From Myxococcales bacterium (lineage in GTDB: Bacteria > Myxococcota_A > Polyangia > Haliangiales > Haliangiaceae), in assembly GCA_016717005.1 (NCBI GenBank), contig JADJUF010000001.1:1-64000 (forward strand): a stretch of 64,000 nt of DNA. The letters run 5' to 3'. The notes beneath the pieces were generated by a model, which did no database searches, was not told where the DNA came from, and worked only from the letters and a program-made list of their open reading frames with translations. This document shows positions 41,748-51,778 of this stretch, in pieces. The translations under genes were made by a program, and so were the position numbers. Position 1 is the stretch's first letter; each line of letters opens with the position of its first letter.

Positions 41748-42185
41748 GTGATCGTCGACCACCTGTCGGGTTCCCGGCGTGGCCAGCGCCAGGAGCTCGC
41801 CGCCGCGGTGCGCGCGCGGTTCGGCCGCCACCCCGACTGCGAGGTCTCGTTCGACGCCCACCGCGACATCGACGCGTCGTCGCGCCACGCCGAGCTGCGG
41901 CCGGCGGAGCGGGCCTGGGTGCTGGTCGATCTCGGCAGCTCCAACGGCACCTTCGTCGACGGCCAGCGGGTGACCGAGCTGGCGGTCACGGCCGGCGCGC
42001 CGATCACCGTCGAGTTCGGCCCTGGCGGCCCGCGCGTGCGCCTGTTCGTCGGCGACGCCGACGCGGTCGCGGCGCTGCCGGCGCCGGTGCTGGCCGAGCC
42101 GCGACGGCCCCTGCCCCTGTGGCTCGCGGCCGCCGGCGCGCTGGTCGTGGCGCTGGCCGCGACCGCCTGGCTGGTCCTGCGGTGA
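41748..42185 (+). CDS. FHA-domain protein with C-terminal membrane helix
   Basis: 145 residues. The FHA domain, which binds phosphothreonine, spans the first 100: GRHPDCEVSF with the phosphate-contact Arg, SRHAEL, LGSSNGTFVDG. A C-terminal helix (LWLAAAGALVVALAATAWLV) anchors the domain in the cytoplasmic face of the membrane. The GTG start at 41748 is chosen because the domain begins at once; an ATG at 41725 is out of frame. It precedes the zinc-ribbon kinase by 79 bases and probably docks kinase targets or the kinase itself. Confidence 0.82.
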   Translation: MIVDHLSGSRRGQRQELAAAVRARFGRHPDCEVSFDAHRDIDASSRHAELRPAERAWVLVDLGSSNGTFVDGQRVTELAVTAGAPITVEFGPGGPRVRLFVGDADAVAALPAPVLAEPRRPLPLWLAAAGALVVALAATAWLVLR

Positions 42186-42264
42186 CGCGCCGCCGTCGGG
42201 GTCCCCGCCGAAAAGACGGCTGGCTCCGTGCGCGCGCCGACGAGTTGCGCGACAATCGAGCAGG

Positions 42265-43800
<1,536 letters not shown>

Positions 43801-43813
43801 CCACCAAGGCGGA

Positions 43814-44908
43814 TCAGCCCGCGAGCCACCAGCCGAGCGCGCCGGCCGTGAGCGCCAGCGCGACCAGCACCGCCAGCCGCAACCAGCCGCGCGCCGCGGG
43901 CGTCGCGGGCGCCACCGGCGCGGGCCGTGGCCGTCGGGCGGGCACGACCACCGCATGGCGACCGGTCGCGGGGACCACCGGCGGGCCGGGGTCGTCGCCG
44001 ATGCCGGCCCGCGCCGCCAGCCGGCGCACGACGTACGAGGTCGAGGTCAGCGCGCGCTCGCCCTCCTCGCGCGGGTCGAACTCGCGGAACCGCGGCGGCG
44101 GCGCGCCGTCCTCGGGCGCCGTCAGCGCGGCGTCGTCGATGTCGAGCAACACCGACGTGATGTTGTCGGCGCCGCCCGCGGCGCACGCGGCGTCGCACAG
44201 CATCCGCGCCACCTCGTCGGGCGGGCCGCGCCCGTCGACGATCGTCGTCAGCGTGGCGAGGCCGAGCTGGTTGTAGAGCCCGTCGGAGCACAGGAGCACC
44301 CGATCGCCGCGGCGCAGCGGCACCAGCGACAGCGACGGCTCGACGTCGGGGTTGACGCCGAGCGCCTGCAGGATCGTCGAGCCACCGGCGAGCGCCGCCT
44401 CGAGCGGATCGCGCCCGGCCCCGACCAGCGCCGACGTCAGCGTCTGATCGCGCGTGACCTGGGTCAGCACGCCGGCGCGGCCCAGGTAGACCCGGGAGTC
44501 GCCGACCTGCGCGCACACGAGGTGGCCACCCGCGACGCCGACCGCCGACAGGGTCGTGCCCATCCCGCGCAGGCTCGGCTCGCGCGCGGCCTCGTCGAAG
44601 ACCCGCCGGTTGGCGACCCGCACCGCCCGGCGCAAGAGCCGCGCGAACACCTCCGGGTCGTCGGTGGCGTGGGCGCCGAAAAGCTCGCGCCAGGTGGTCC
44701 GGGTCGCCAGCTCCGACGCGACCTCGCCGCCCGCCGCGCCGCCCATGCCGTCGCACACGATCGCGCACAGCCCCCGCGGCCCGGCGCCGGTGATCACGCC
44801 GTCCCCGTCGAACAGGCGATCGTCGTCGAGATCGCCGATCGCGAACGAGTCCTCGTTGCGCTCGCGGATCCGCCCGCGGTCGGTGGCGCCCGAGCCGGTC
44901 AGCGCCAC
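43814..44908 (-). CDS. PP2C-type Ser/Thr protein phosphatase
   Basis: 364 residues. The metal-dependent phosphatase core is complete: RERNEDS with Asp20, CDGMGGAAGGEVAS with Asp53, GMGTTLSAV, VGDSRVYLGR, LLCSDGLYNQL and GGADNITSVLL. A Pro/Arg linker and a C-terminal membrane helix (LRLAVLVALALTAGALGWWL) follow, so it is tethered like the kinase. It should reverse the phosphorylation set by the convergent kinase. It is preceded by the zinc-ribbon/FHA gene on the same strand, seven bases away, which implies co-transcription. Confidence 0.93.
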   Translation of the reverse strand: MALTGSGATDRGRIRERNEDSFAIGDLDDDRLFDGDGVITGAGPRGLCAIVCDGMGGAAGGEVASELATRTTWRELFGAHATDDPEVFARLLRRAVRVANRRVFDEAAREPSLRGMGTTLSAVGVAGGHLVCAQVGDSRVYLGRAGVLTQVTRDQTLTSALVGAGRDPLEAALAGGSTILQALGVNPDVEPSLSLVPLRRGDRVLLCSDGLYNQLGLATLTTIVDGRGPPDEVARMLCDAACAAGGADNITSVLLDIDDAALTAPEDGAPPPRFREFDPREEGERALTSTSYVVRRLAARAGIGDDPGPPVVPATGRHAVVVPARRPRPAPVAPATPAARGWLRLAVLVALALTAGALGWWLAG

Positions 44909-44915
44909 CGGCAGA

Positions 44916-46448
44916 TCACCGCCGCAGCTCGATGCGGAACAGCTGATCGCCCAGGCGCAGGTGCTCGCCCGAGCGGAGCGTCGTGGGCGCGGTCAGGCGC
45001 ACGAACGTCCCGTTCGAGCTGTTGAGATCGGTGACGACGGCGCGCTGCCCATCCCAGGTGAGCGTGCAGTGGCGCCGCGACAGGAACGCGTCGTCCCCGA
45101 ACACCAGCTCGCCCTCCTCGCGCCCGACCACGACCTCGTCGTCGGACAGGTGCCGCACGTCGCGGATGCCGCCCGACGGCAAGAGCTGCGACAGCCGGCC
45201 CCAGGGCTCGCGCGGCGGCGAGCCGAACAGCGCGACGCCGTGCCGGACCAGCGGCGGCGGGGTCCGCTCCTCGGGATCGAGCCGCTCGAACCGCAGCAGC
45301 TCGCGGCCGATCAGCATGATCGCGCCGTGGGCGACCTCGGTCGGGCGATCGATCTTGCGGAACACGCCGTTGAGCGTGTCGACCGGCGTCACCTTGGCGC
45401 CGTCGCCGGCCGGCTCGAGCCGCGCGTGGTGACGCGCCAGGAACCGATCCTGCTCGATCGAGATGTCGGCGCCGGTGCGGCCGAACACGACGAAGTCACC
45501 GGCCAGCGGGTAGCGCTCGCCGTCGGAGCCATCGCGGTTGACCGAGATCGCGTGGCCCCAGGTCGCCGCCGCCGGCTGCGGCCCCGCCGGCTGGTGTGCA
45601 CGCAGCCGCGCCACCTCGTCCGACGGCGCGGCCAGCGTCGAGCCCTGGGCGTCGACCGACGCGGCCGGCGGCGGCGTGGCGCCGGGCGCGCCGACCCGGA
45701 ACCCGCACTGCTGACAGAACGCGAACCCAGGCTGCACCGGCGCGTTACAGCGCGGGCAGCTCGACGCCCCAGCGGCCATCGGCGGCGGCGCCCCGCCCAT
45801 GCCTTGCGACGGCCCGCCCATGCCTTGCGACGGCCCGCCCATCGGGCCACCCATGCCCATGCCTGGCGACGGGCCACCCATCGGGCCACCCATGCCCATG
45901 CCTGGCGACGGCCCGCCCATCGGGCCGCCCATGCCCATGCCTGGCGCCGGGCCACCCATCGGGCCGCCCATGCCCATGCCTGGCGCCGGGCCACCCATCG
46001 GGCCGCCCATGCCCATGCCTGGCGCCGGGCCACCCATCGGGCCGCCCATGCCTTGCGGCATCGGACCGCCCATGCCTTGCGGCGGGCCCATCGGACCACC
46101 CATGCCGGGCGGCGGACCGCCCATGCCGGGCGGCGGACCGCCCATGCCGGGCGGAGATCCCATCTGTCCGCCCATGCCAGGCGGGCCCATGCCGGGCGGC
46201 GGCGCGCCGCCCATGTACGGCGTCGGCAGGATCCCGGGCGACGACGCGGCGAGCACCGTGCCGCAGTTGCGGCAGAACCGCATCGACGGCGGGTTCTCCG
46301 TGCGACACGCGGGGCAGCTCACGAGCAACCCCGGGGGGCCGGCGGGAGTCGAACCAGAATAGGGCGCCGGACCGACGAGCGACGTCCCACAGTTGAGACA
46401 GAAGCCGGACCCGGGCGGATTATCGTGACCACACTTCGAGCAACGCAC
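44916..46448 (-). CDS. Protein with three zinc ribbons and two FHA domains
   Basis: 510 residues from a GTG. Two zinc ribbons open it ([19 protein letters not shown] and [19 protein letters not shown]). A Met/Gly/Pro-rich repeat (MGGPMGGP type, about 130 residues) and a third ribbon ([19 protein letters not shown]) follow. The first FHA, around 325-385 ([22 protein letters not shown]), has only a partial binding loop: TLNGVFRK in place of SSNGTF. The second, near 440-505, is intact ([27 protein letters not shown]). Its zinc ribbon and low-complexity linker resemble those of the kinase at 42265, so the two may be built to meet. It is likely a cytoplasmic phospho-binding adaptor. Confidence 0.85.
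   Translation of the reverse strand: MRCSKCGHDNPPGSGFCLNCGTSLVGPAPYSGSTPAGPPGLLVSCPACRTENPPSMRFCRNCGTVLAASSPGILPTPYMGGAPPPGMGPPGMGGQMGSPPGMGGPPPGMGGPPPGMGGPMGPPQGMGGPMPQGMGGPMGGPAPGMGMGGPMGGPAPGMGMGGPMGGPAPGMGMGGPMGGPSPGMGMGGPMGGPSPGMGMGGPMGGPSQGMGGPSQGMGGAPPPMAAGASSCPRCNAPVQPGFAFCQQCGFRVGAPGATPPPAASVDAQGSTLAAPSDEVARLRAHQPAGPQPAAATWGHAISVNRDGSDGERYPLAGDFVVFGRTGADISIEQDRFLARHHARLEPAGDGAKVTPVDTLNGVFRKIDRPTEVAHGAIMLIGRELLRFERLDPEERTPPPLVRHGVALFGSPPREPWGRLSQLLPSGGIRDVRHLSDDEVVVGREEGELVFGDDAFLSRRHCTLTWDGQRAVVTDLNSSNGTFVRLTAPTTLRSGEHLRLGDQLFRIELRR
45782..46190 (-). repeat. Repeat encoding Met-Gly-Gly-Pro-rich linker
   Basis: Units of about 48 bases encoding [13 protein letters not shown] or [13 protein letters not shown] repeat about seven times, flanked by shorter GMGGPPP units. 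The frame is kept throughout. Confidence 0.75.
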
Positions 46449-46522
46449 CGAGGTCCAGAGCGTATCAAGAACTCACGCGCACAAGGGCCGTCGGGGTGGC
46501 GGAATGCGGGCCCCCCCCCGGG

Positions 46523-46552
46523 TTTACACGGGGCCGTGGCTCTTGCTAAGAC
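46523..46552 (+). promoter_or_regulatory. Promoter: TTTACA, 18-base spacer, TAAGAC, next to a C9 run
   Basis: TAAGAC ends ten bases before the ATG at 46563. A run of nine C (46511-46519) begins twelve bases upstream of the -35. Confidence 0.5.
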
Positions 46553-46562
46553 GGCCCCGCCG

Positions 46563-47618
46563 ATGGTCCATCGCCTCTTGACCTTGTCCGCGTGCACGGC
46601 GGTGGCGATCGCGCTCGCCGCGTGCGCGCCGCCGCCCAGCCCGCGGGTCGCCACGTTCCGCGCCCGCCCCGACGACGTGGTCGCCGGACACCTGGCCGGC
46701 CCGTTCACCGGCCGCGTCGTCGACGCCGCCAACCAGACGCCGGTCACCGGCGCGCTGGTGTACGCGTCGTGGAGCTTCGAGCGCGGCTACGGCCTCGCGG
46801 TCGCCGCCGGCGCTCGCGAGGCGGTGGTGTCGACGGACGCGACCGGCACCTACCGCGTGCCCGAGGTCGCGGCGGTGCCAGCTGGCGCCCGGCTGACGGA
46901 CGTTCGCCTGGTGATCTACAAGCGCGGCTTCGTCGCGTACCGCAGCGATCGCCGGTTCGTCGACTTCGGCGCGCGCCGCGACTTCGCGCAGCGCGACAAC
47001 CTCGTCGAGCTCGAGCGCTGGCGTCCGGACTTCTCGCACGCGCGCCACCTGCGCTTCGTCGGCGGCGGCAGCGTCGTCGCGGCCGTGACCGGGTGGGAGG
47101 CCGACGAGGCCATCGCCGAGCTGGCGCAGCCGACCGCGGCCGCGGCCCAGGTCGCCGGCGCCGGGCCGTACCTGGTCGCGGCCCAGCTCCTGACCGAGAA
47201 CGACATCAAGTCGCGCACCGACTACGACGGCCGGTTCGAGACCGGCCCGCTCGGCGACGAGCCCGACACCCGGACCTACTCGTCGCAGCACTACAAGGCG
47301 CTCGGCCGCGATCAGACCTGGGACGTCGCGGTGCGGATGTGGCGGCTCGAGCCCGCCGACGCGCTCGAGCGCTACGACGAGCTCCGCGGCGGGCTGCCCG
47401 GCGTCGACGAGCGCGACGAGATCGCCTCGCGGTCGCTGCGCGCGATCGAGAACAACATCTACGCGACCGCGTTCCTCGACGGTCAACGCGGCGTGGTCGT
47501 CGTGATCACGTGCGGCAAGAGCCAGTGCACCAAGTCCGACACCGTGGCCGACCTGGCCAAGCTCATCCACCAGCGCATCCGCGACCTCTGGCCGCTCGCG
47601 CGCGGAGGGACGCCGTGA
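46563..47618 (+). CDS. Lipoprotein with carboxypeptidase-regulatory-like domain
   Basis: 351 residues from the ATG at 46563. The signal ends LAAC (lipobox). Residues of about 45-125 (FTGRVVDAANQTPVTGALVY, VVSTDATGTYRVPEV, DVRLVIYKRGFVAYRSD) match the beta-sandwich regulatory-like domain common in exported proteins of this group. The remainder is helical and charged, with YDELRGGLPGVDERDEIASR and a two-Cys ending CGKSQCTK. No enzymatic motif was found. It overlaps the phospholipase-C-like gene by four bases, so it is probably a surface partner of that enzyme. Confidence 0.72.
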   Translation: MVHRLLTLSACTAVAIALAACAPPPSPRVATFRARPDDVVAGHLAGPFTGRVVDAANQTPVTGALVYASWSFERGYGLAVAAGAREAVVSTDATGTYRVPEVAAVPAGARLTDVRLVIYKRGFVAYRSDRRFVDFGARRDFAQRDNLVELERWRPDFSHARHLRFVGGGSVVAAVTGWEADEAIAELAQPTAAAAQVAGAGPYLVAAQLLTENDIKSRTDYDGRFETGPLGDEPDTRTYSSQHYKALGRDQTWDVAVRMWRLEPADALERYDELRGGLPGVDERDEIASRSLRAIENNIYATAFLDGQRGVVVVITCGKSQCTKSDTVADLAKLIHQRIRDLWPLARGGTP

Positions 47619-49030
47619 AGTACGCCGCTGCCGTCGTCGCCGCGCTCCTCGGCGTGGCCGTGTCCGCCGCGCCCGCGCGCGCCTGGGAGTCCAGCACCCA
47701 CGTCGGCCTGGTCGAGCAGGCGGCGCTGGCCGCCAGGGTCGACGCGTGGCTGCGCGATCTCGGGTTCCGCGGCGGCCTGTTCGAGCCGATGGTGGTGCCG
47801 CCGGCCGACGCGCCCGAGCTGCTCGCGGCGCTCGCCAACCACAGCGCCGCCGACGGCTTCGTGCCGGACCTGCGCGGCCAGCAGGCCGCGCTCAGCTGGC
47901 TGCTCGCCGGCGCGGCCGTCGCCGACGCGACCCCGCAGTGGGCCGCCAACCACTTCTTCGATCCGATCACCGGCGCCGGGTGGCGCGCGCCGGGACGGTC
48001 GTGGACCGATCGCCTGCGCGCGATGTCGACCGCGCGCCCGACCCTGCCCGCGCGCGGCGTGCCGGCCCCGGACTGGGCCGTCAGCCCCGACAACCCGCTG
48101 GGCCTGACCGGGTTCCTCGACCAGTACGAGAAGGCGATCGCCGCTGGCACGCCCGGCGAGCGCGGCCGGCACATGGCCGGGGCGCTGGTCGCCGCCGGCG
48201 CGATCCTGCACGTGCTCGGCGATCTCGGCTCGCCCAGCCACGCCCGCGCCGACTTCGCGGCCCACGTCGACCAGATCAGCGCCTCGACCGACGACGTCGG
48301 CGCGCGCTTCGAGCGGCTGGCCGCGATCGCCTGGGGCCGCCTGGGCGTGCCCGCGGCGAACGAGGTGCCGGCCCGCGCCCACTTCCGCGCGTTCTTCACC
48401 GGCGCCGGGACCAGCACCGACGCTGGCCTCGCCGACTGGACCGCCGCCCGGTTCTTCTCCGAGCACACCCTGCCCCGCACCGTCGAGGTCGGCCGGGTCA
48501 GGAGCGACGCGCTCGCGGCCACGCTGGCGCGGTCGCTACGTCGGCCGGCGCCGGCGCTGCCGCGCCGCCTGAGCATGGTGGTCGCGACCCAGCCGCGCGG
48601 CACCACGCTGCGCGACGCCACCGGCATGTGCCTGGCGCGCTACCGCAAGGACCGCGGCGCGCTGTCGTGGTGGCTCGACGACGACTGCGAGCTCGAGCAG
48701 GCCCAGGCCATCCTCCCGGTGGTCGCCGGCTATCAGGCCGCGCTCTTGGGCTGGCTGAGCCGCGGCCAGCTCGCGGTGACCCTCGCCGACGGCCAGGTCA
48801 CGGTCCGCGCCCGCGGCGCCGCCCTCGGCGCCGGCACCGTCACGCTCTTCGCCGAGGACGGCCGCGGCGTCCGCACCGCCGCCGGCACCGCGCCGATCAC
48901 CGCCGCCGCCGACGGCGCCGCGCTCGCGACCCTGCCGGCGCCGGCCGGGCGCCGCGCGATCGCGCTGTACCGCGGCCTCGACGACGCCGGCGAGCCCATC
49001 ATCGCGTTCGGCCACGTCGAGCTCCCGTGA
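47615..49030 (+). CDS. Zinc-dependent phospholipase C/nuclease-like exported protein
   Basis: 471 residues from a GTG. A signal peptide ends PARA just before WESSTHVGLVEQAAL, where the N-terminal Trp and following His match the zinc ligands of the S1/P1 nuclease and phospholipase C group. NHFFDP near 113 and GAILHVLGDLGSPSHARADF near 195-214 supply further His/Asp ligands (H..LGD..SPSH). The C-terminal 110 residues (LAVTLADGQVTVRARGAALG) form a beta domain. So it may hydrolyse phospholipids or nucleic acid outside the cell. Both junctions are four-base overlaps. Confidence 0.78.
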   Translation: MKYAAAVVAALLGVAVSAAPARAWESSTHVGLVEQAALAARVDAWLRDLGFRGGLFEPMVVPPADAPELLAALANHSAADGFVPDLRGQQAALSWLLAGAAVADATPQWAANHFFDPITGAGWRAPGRSWTDRLRAMSTARPTLPARGVPAPDWAVSPDNPLGLTGFLDQYEKAIAAGTPGERGRHMAGALVAAGAILHVLGDLGSPSHARADFAAHVDQISASTDDVGARFERLAAIAWGRLGVPAANEVPARAHFRAFFTGAGTSTDAGLADWTAARFFSEHTLPRTVEVGRVRSDALAATLARSLRRPAPALPRRLSMVVATQPRGTTLRDATGMCLARYRKDRGALSWWLDDDCELEQAQAILPVVAGYQAALLGWLSRGQLAVTLADGQVTVRARGAALGAGTVTLFAEDGRGVRTAAGTAPITAAADGAALATLPAPAGRRAIALYRGLDDAGEPIIAFGHVELP

Positions 49031-50016
49031 GCCCGCGCCGACCGCCCGGGCGCGCGCGCGGCGCCGCCACCGAGCCTGACACCGTGGTCGATCGCATCCT
49101 GGCGGCGCTCGGCCGCTGGCCCGACGGCATGCACGATCTCGGCGAGCCCCAGGTCGGCGTGCCCCTCGACTGGCCGCCGACGGTGACCGACGTCTACCTG
49201 GCGTTCGACGGCGGCCGCCTGTTCGGCGACAGCCTGAGCGTCGTCGCGATCGCCGACGCGCCGGCCTGGGACGAGCGCGGCCGGCTGGCGCTGGTCGAGT
49301 GGCTGGCCGAGCCGATCGAGGTCGATCGTGACGGCCGGGTCTGGCGCGCCGATCCCGAGACCGGCGAGGACGTCTGCGACGGCACCGGCTTCGACCGCTG
49401 GCTCTACGGCGCGATCGAGGCGACCGCGCTGCTGCACGATCGCGACGGCGAGTTCCGCGAGGACGCGTTCACCGAGGAGGGCGAGCTGGCCGACGAGACC
49501 GCGACCGCGATGGCCAAGGCCCAGGTGCGGCGCGATCCCAAGGCGCCCGGCCCGCGCTGGCGCCTGGCGCGCGCGCTGGTCGCGCGCGGCGATCTGGACA
49601 CCGCCCGGACCGAGCTCGAGGAGGTGGTCGCGCACGCGCCCCGACAGGCCTGGGCCTGGCTCGATCTCGCGCGGCTGTCCGAGCGGCTCGGGGCCGTCAC
49701 CGGCGCGGTCGACGAGGCCGAGGCCGCCGCCGACGCCGACCCGGCCCACGAGCACCGCGGCCACTTCTTCGCCGAGGCCGCGCGCCTGGCCGCCGCCGCC
49801 GGCGACGAGCCCCGCCGCGCGACCCTGGCCGCGCGCGCGATCGCCGCTACGCCCGGGCTGGTCGCGAGCCAGCTCGCCGGCGTCGAGGACCGCATCGCCG
49901 ACGGCGACCTCGCCGCCGCCGCGCACCTGATCGCCCTGGCCCGCGCGCTGGCGCCGCGCGATCTCGCCGTCCTCGACCTCGCGCGCAAGATCGACGCGGC
50001 CCGCGCCGCGAACTGA
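49027..50016 (+). CDS. SUKH-like protein with TPR-like C-terminus
   Basis: 329 residues from a GTG overlapping the upstream stop. No signal, so cytoplasmic. The first 150 residues (DWPPTVTDVYLAFDGGRLFG, WLAEPIEVDRDGRVWRADPE, GFDRWLYGAIEA) resemble the SMI1/KNR4 (SUKH) fold, often used as an immunity or adaptor domain. Residues 165-329 are helical repeats: PGPRWRLARALVARGDLDTA, AWAWLDLARLSERLGAVTGA, AAHLIALARALAPRDLAVLD, typical of TPRs. Coupled translation with an exported phospholipase-like enzyme raises the thought that it protects the producing cell, but housekeeping roles are equally possible. Confidence 0.6.
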   Translation: MSPRRPPGRARGAATEPDTVVDRILAALGRWPDGMHDLGEPQVGVPLDWPPTVTDVYLAFDGGRLFGDSLSVVAIADAPAWDERGRLALVEWLAEPIEVDRDGRVWRADPETGEDVCDGTGFDRWLYGAIEATALLHDRDGEFREDAFTEEGELADETATAMAKAQVRRDPKAPGPRWRLARALVARGDLDTARTELEEVVAHAPRQAWAWLDLARLSERLGAVTGAVDEAEAAADADPAHEHRGHFFAEAARLAAAAGDEPRRATLAARAIAATPGLVASQLAGVEDRIADGDLAAAAHLIALARALAPRDLAVLDLARKIDAARAAN

Positions 50017-50127
50017 TCGGACCGCAGGCCACGTCCGCGCCGGCAGGCCCCGCGGGGTGCAGCCGACGCGCGCCCGGGCGTCGGGCTCGCTGGCACGCGC
50101 GCGGCGCTGGTGTGGCGGGCGCGCCGC

Positions 50128-50691
50128 TCAGTCGCAGACCGGGGCCGCGGCCGGGGCGCTGCCGTCGAGGGGCATGCCGCCGATCGCGATCCCGCGCAGC
50201 GACGCGTTGACGATCTCGATCCGCCGGTTCGCCGCGCGCCCCTCGGCCGTCGCGGGGTCGGCGATCGGCTTGGTGTCGCCGAACGCCGCGGCCAGGAGCC
50301 GCTCGCACGCGATGTCGTGCGCGACCAGCCAGCGTCCGACCGAGAGCGCGCGGTCGCCGCTCAGCATCAGCGCGTCGTCGCCCGACTGATCGCCGTGCCC
50401 CTCGATGCGCACCAGCGTCACCGCGTCCTTGGCCACCAGGTAGTCGTGGATGTGCCAGAGCGCCGGCTCGCTGGCGGCGAGCTCCAGCTCGGCCGATCCC
50501 GTCGCGAACACGATCAGGCCGGGCAACGCCAGGCTGCCGCGATCGGTCATCGTGAACTCGGTCGCCGGCTGGCGCTCGCCCGCGGGCGGTTGATCGCCGC
50601 CGGGCGGGCCGGGCGGCGTCGGGGCCTTGGCGCCCGGGCCGCACGCGCAGGTCAGGAGCACGGAGACGAGCACGAGCGAGGTTCGACGCAT
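50128..50691 (-). CDS. OmpA-family lipoprotein
   Basis: 187 residues. The signal ends LTCAC, giving a lipobox-like site, then a Pro/Gly linker. The C-terminal OmpA/peptidoglycan-binding domain starts near 70: LIVFATGSAELELAASEPAL, VTLVRIEGHGDQSGDD, LSGDRALSVGRWLV, LLAAAFGDTKPIAD, EGRAANRRIEIV. The Asp/Arg pair that holds diaminopimelate is present. It should link the outer membrane to the cell wall. The tail after the domain has a final Cys (PVCD). A 104-base gap separates it from the bestrophin gene upstream. Confidence 0.87.
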   Translation of the reverse strand: MRRTSLVLVSVLLTCACGPGAKAPTPPGPPGGDQPPAGERQPATEFTMTDRGSLALPGLIVFATGSAELELAASEPALWHIHDYLVAKDAVTLVRIEGHGDQSGDDALMLSGDRALSVGRWLVAHDIACERLLAAAFGDTKPIADPATAEGRAANRRIEIVNASLRGIAIGGMPLDGSAPAAAPVCD

Positions 50692-50795
50692 CGGCGGATG
50701 GTCGCCCGGGCGCCCGGACCGTGGCAACCGCCTGCGGTGCGGTCGCAGGCCGCAGCGCGCGCCTCGGGACGGCCGCCGAGCGCGGCGGCGCGCGC

Positions 50796-51662
50796 TCAGG
50801 CCGCGCGGGTCAGGGCCTGCTCGACGTCGATCGCCAGGTTGTCGCCGATCGCCTCGAGCGGCAGATCGTTGGGGTCGTAGCCGAACGGGTCCTCGATCTC
50901 GACGCCGATCTCGTCGATGCCGAACAGCGCGTACGCGACCACCGCGGCCGCGGGCCCGGTGGCCCAGCCCATCGCCGGCAACAGCGCCATCGGCACCGAC
51001 AGACAGAACAGGGTCAGGAAGCCCTTGATGTGGTGCGCGTACGCGAACGGCACCGGCGTGCGCAGGATGCGCTCGCAGCCGCCGAGCGCGTCGATCAGAT
51101 CGGACACGGCCTGATCGAGCATGACCAGGCGGTGCTCGCTCAGGCGCCCGGCCGCCGCCTCCGCCGCCAGCAGGTCGCCGATCGCGCGGCTGATCACCAG
51201 GGGCGGACAGCGGGCCGCCGCGAGCTCGGCGAGCAGCGCGGCCGGCAGCCGGGCCTCGAGCTCGGGCCAGGTGCGCTCGTCGCGCAGGTACCGGCGGATC
51301 GTCACGTACAGCGCGATCGTGCGGTCGCGCAACGCGGCGTCGGCGCCCGGCGCCAGGTAGCTCGCGCCCTGGCGCACCAGATCGCGCGCGTTGTTGACCA
51401 TCGCGCCGACCAGGCGCCGCCCCTCCCAGTAGCGGTCGTACGAGGCGTTGGTGCGGAACACCAGCAGGAGGCCGAGCGCGACGCCGACCATCGTGTGGAT
51501 GATGCCGGGGATCGCCAGGTCGACCACGTCGTAGCGCCGCAGCGCCGTCCCGACCAGGCCGACGCCGGCCACCATCAGGACGCGGATCGCGATCCGCGGC
51601 AGCACGGTGCCGCGGACGCCGCGCAGGATCGCGAACCAGTCGCGGGTGTCGTAGCGGATCAT
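50796..51662 (-). CDS. Bestrophin-family channel
   Basis: 288 residues with several hydrophobic segments. The family signature LLLVFRTNASYDRYWEGRRLVGAM (region 85-108) is unmistakable, followed by VNNARDLVRQG and a C-terminal GIDEIGVEIEDPFGYDPNDL with LPLEAIGDNLAIDVEQAL. Bacterial members form pentameric ion channels for anions or Na+. Start ATG at 51662; GAATAT eight bases before it could be a -10. No neighbour suggests a specific ion. Confidence 0.9.
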   Translation of the reverse strand: MIRYDTRDWFAILRGVRGTVLPRIAIRVLMVAGVGLVGTALRRYDVVDLAIPGIIHTMVGVALGLLLVFRTNASYDRYWEGRRLVGAMVNNARDLVRQGASYLAPGADAALRDRTIALYVTIRRYLRDERTWPELEARLPAALLAELAAARCPPLVISRAIGDLLAAEAAAGRLSEHRLVMLDQAVSDLIDALGGCERILRTPVPFAYAHHIKGFLTLFCLSVPMALLPAMGWATGPAAAVVAYALFGIDEIGVEIEDPFGYDPNDLPLEAIGDNLAIDVEQALTRAA

Positions 51663-51778
51663 GGCGCGCGATATTCGATGATCGGCGCCCGCGGCTCAAC
51701 TCGGCCGCGCCGGGTTCGTGGCCCGCTGGCGCCTCGTCGCGCGGCGCCGGCGCCGCCCCTGGCCGGGGTGGCGGCCGA

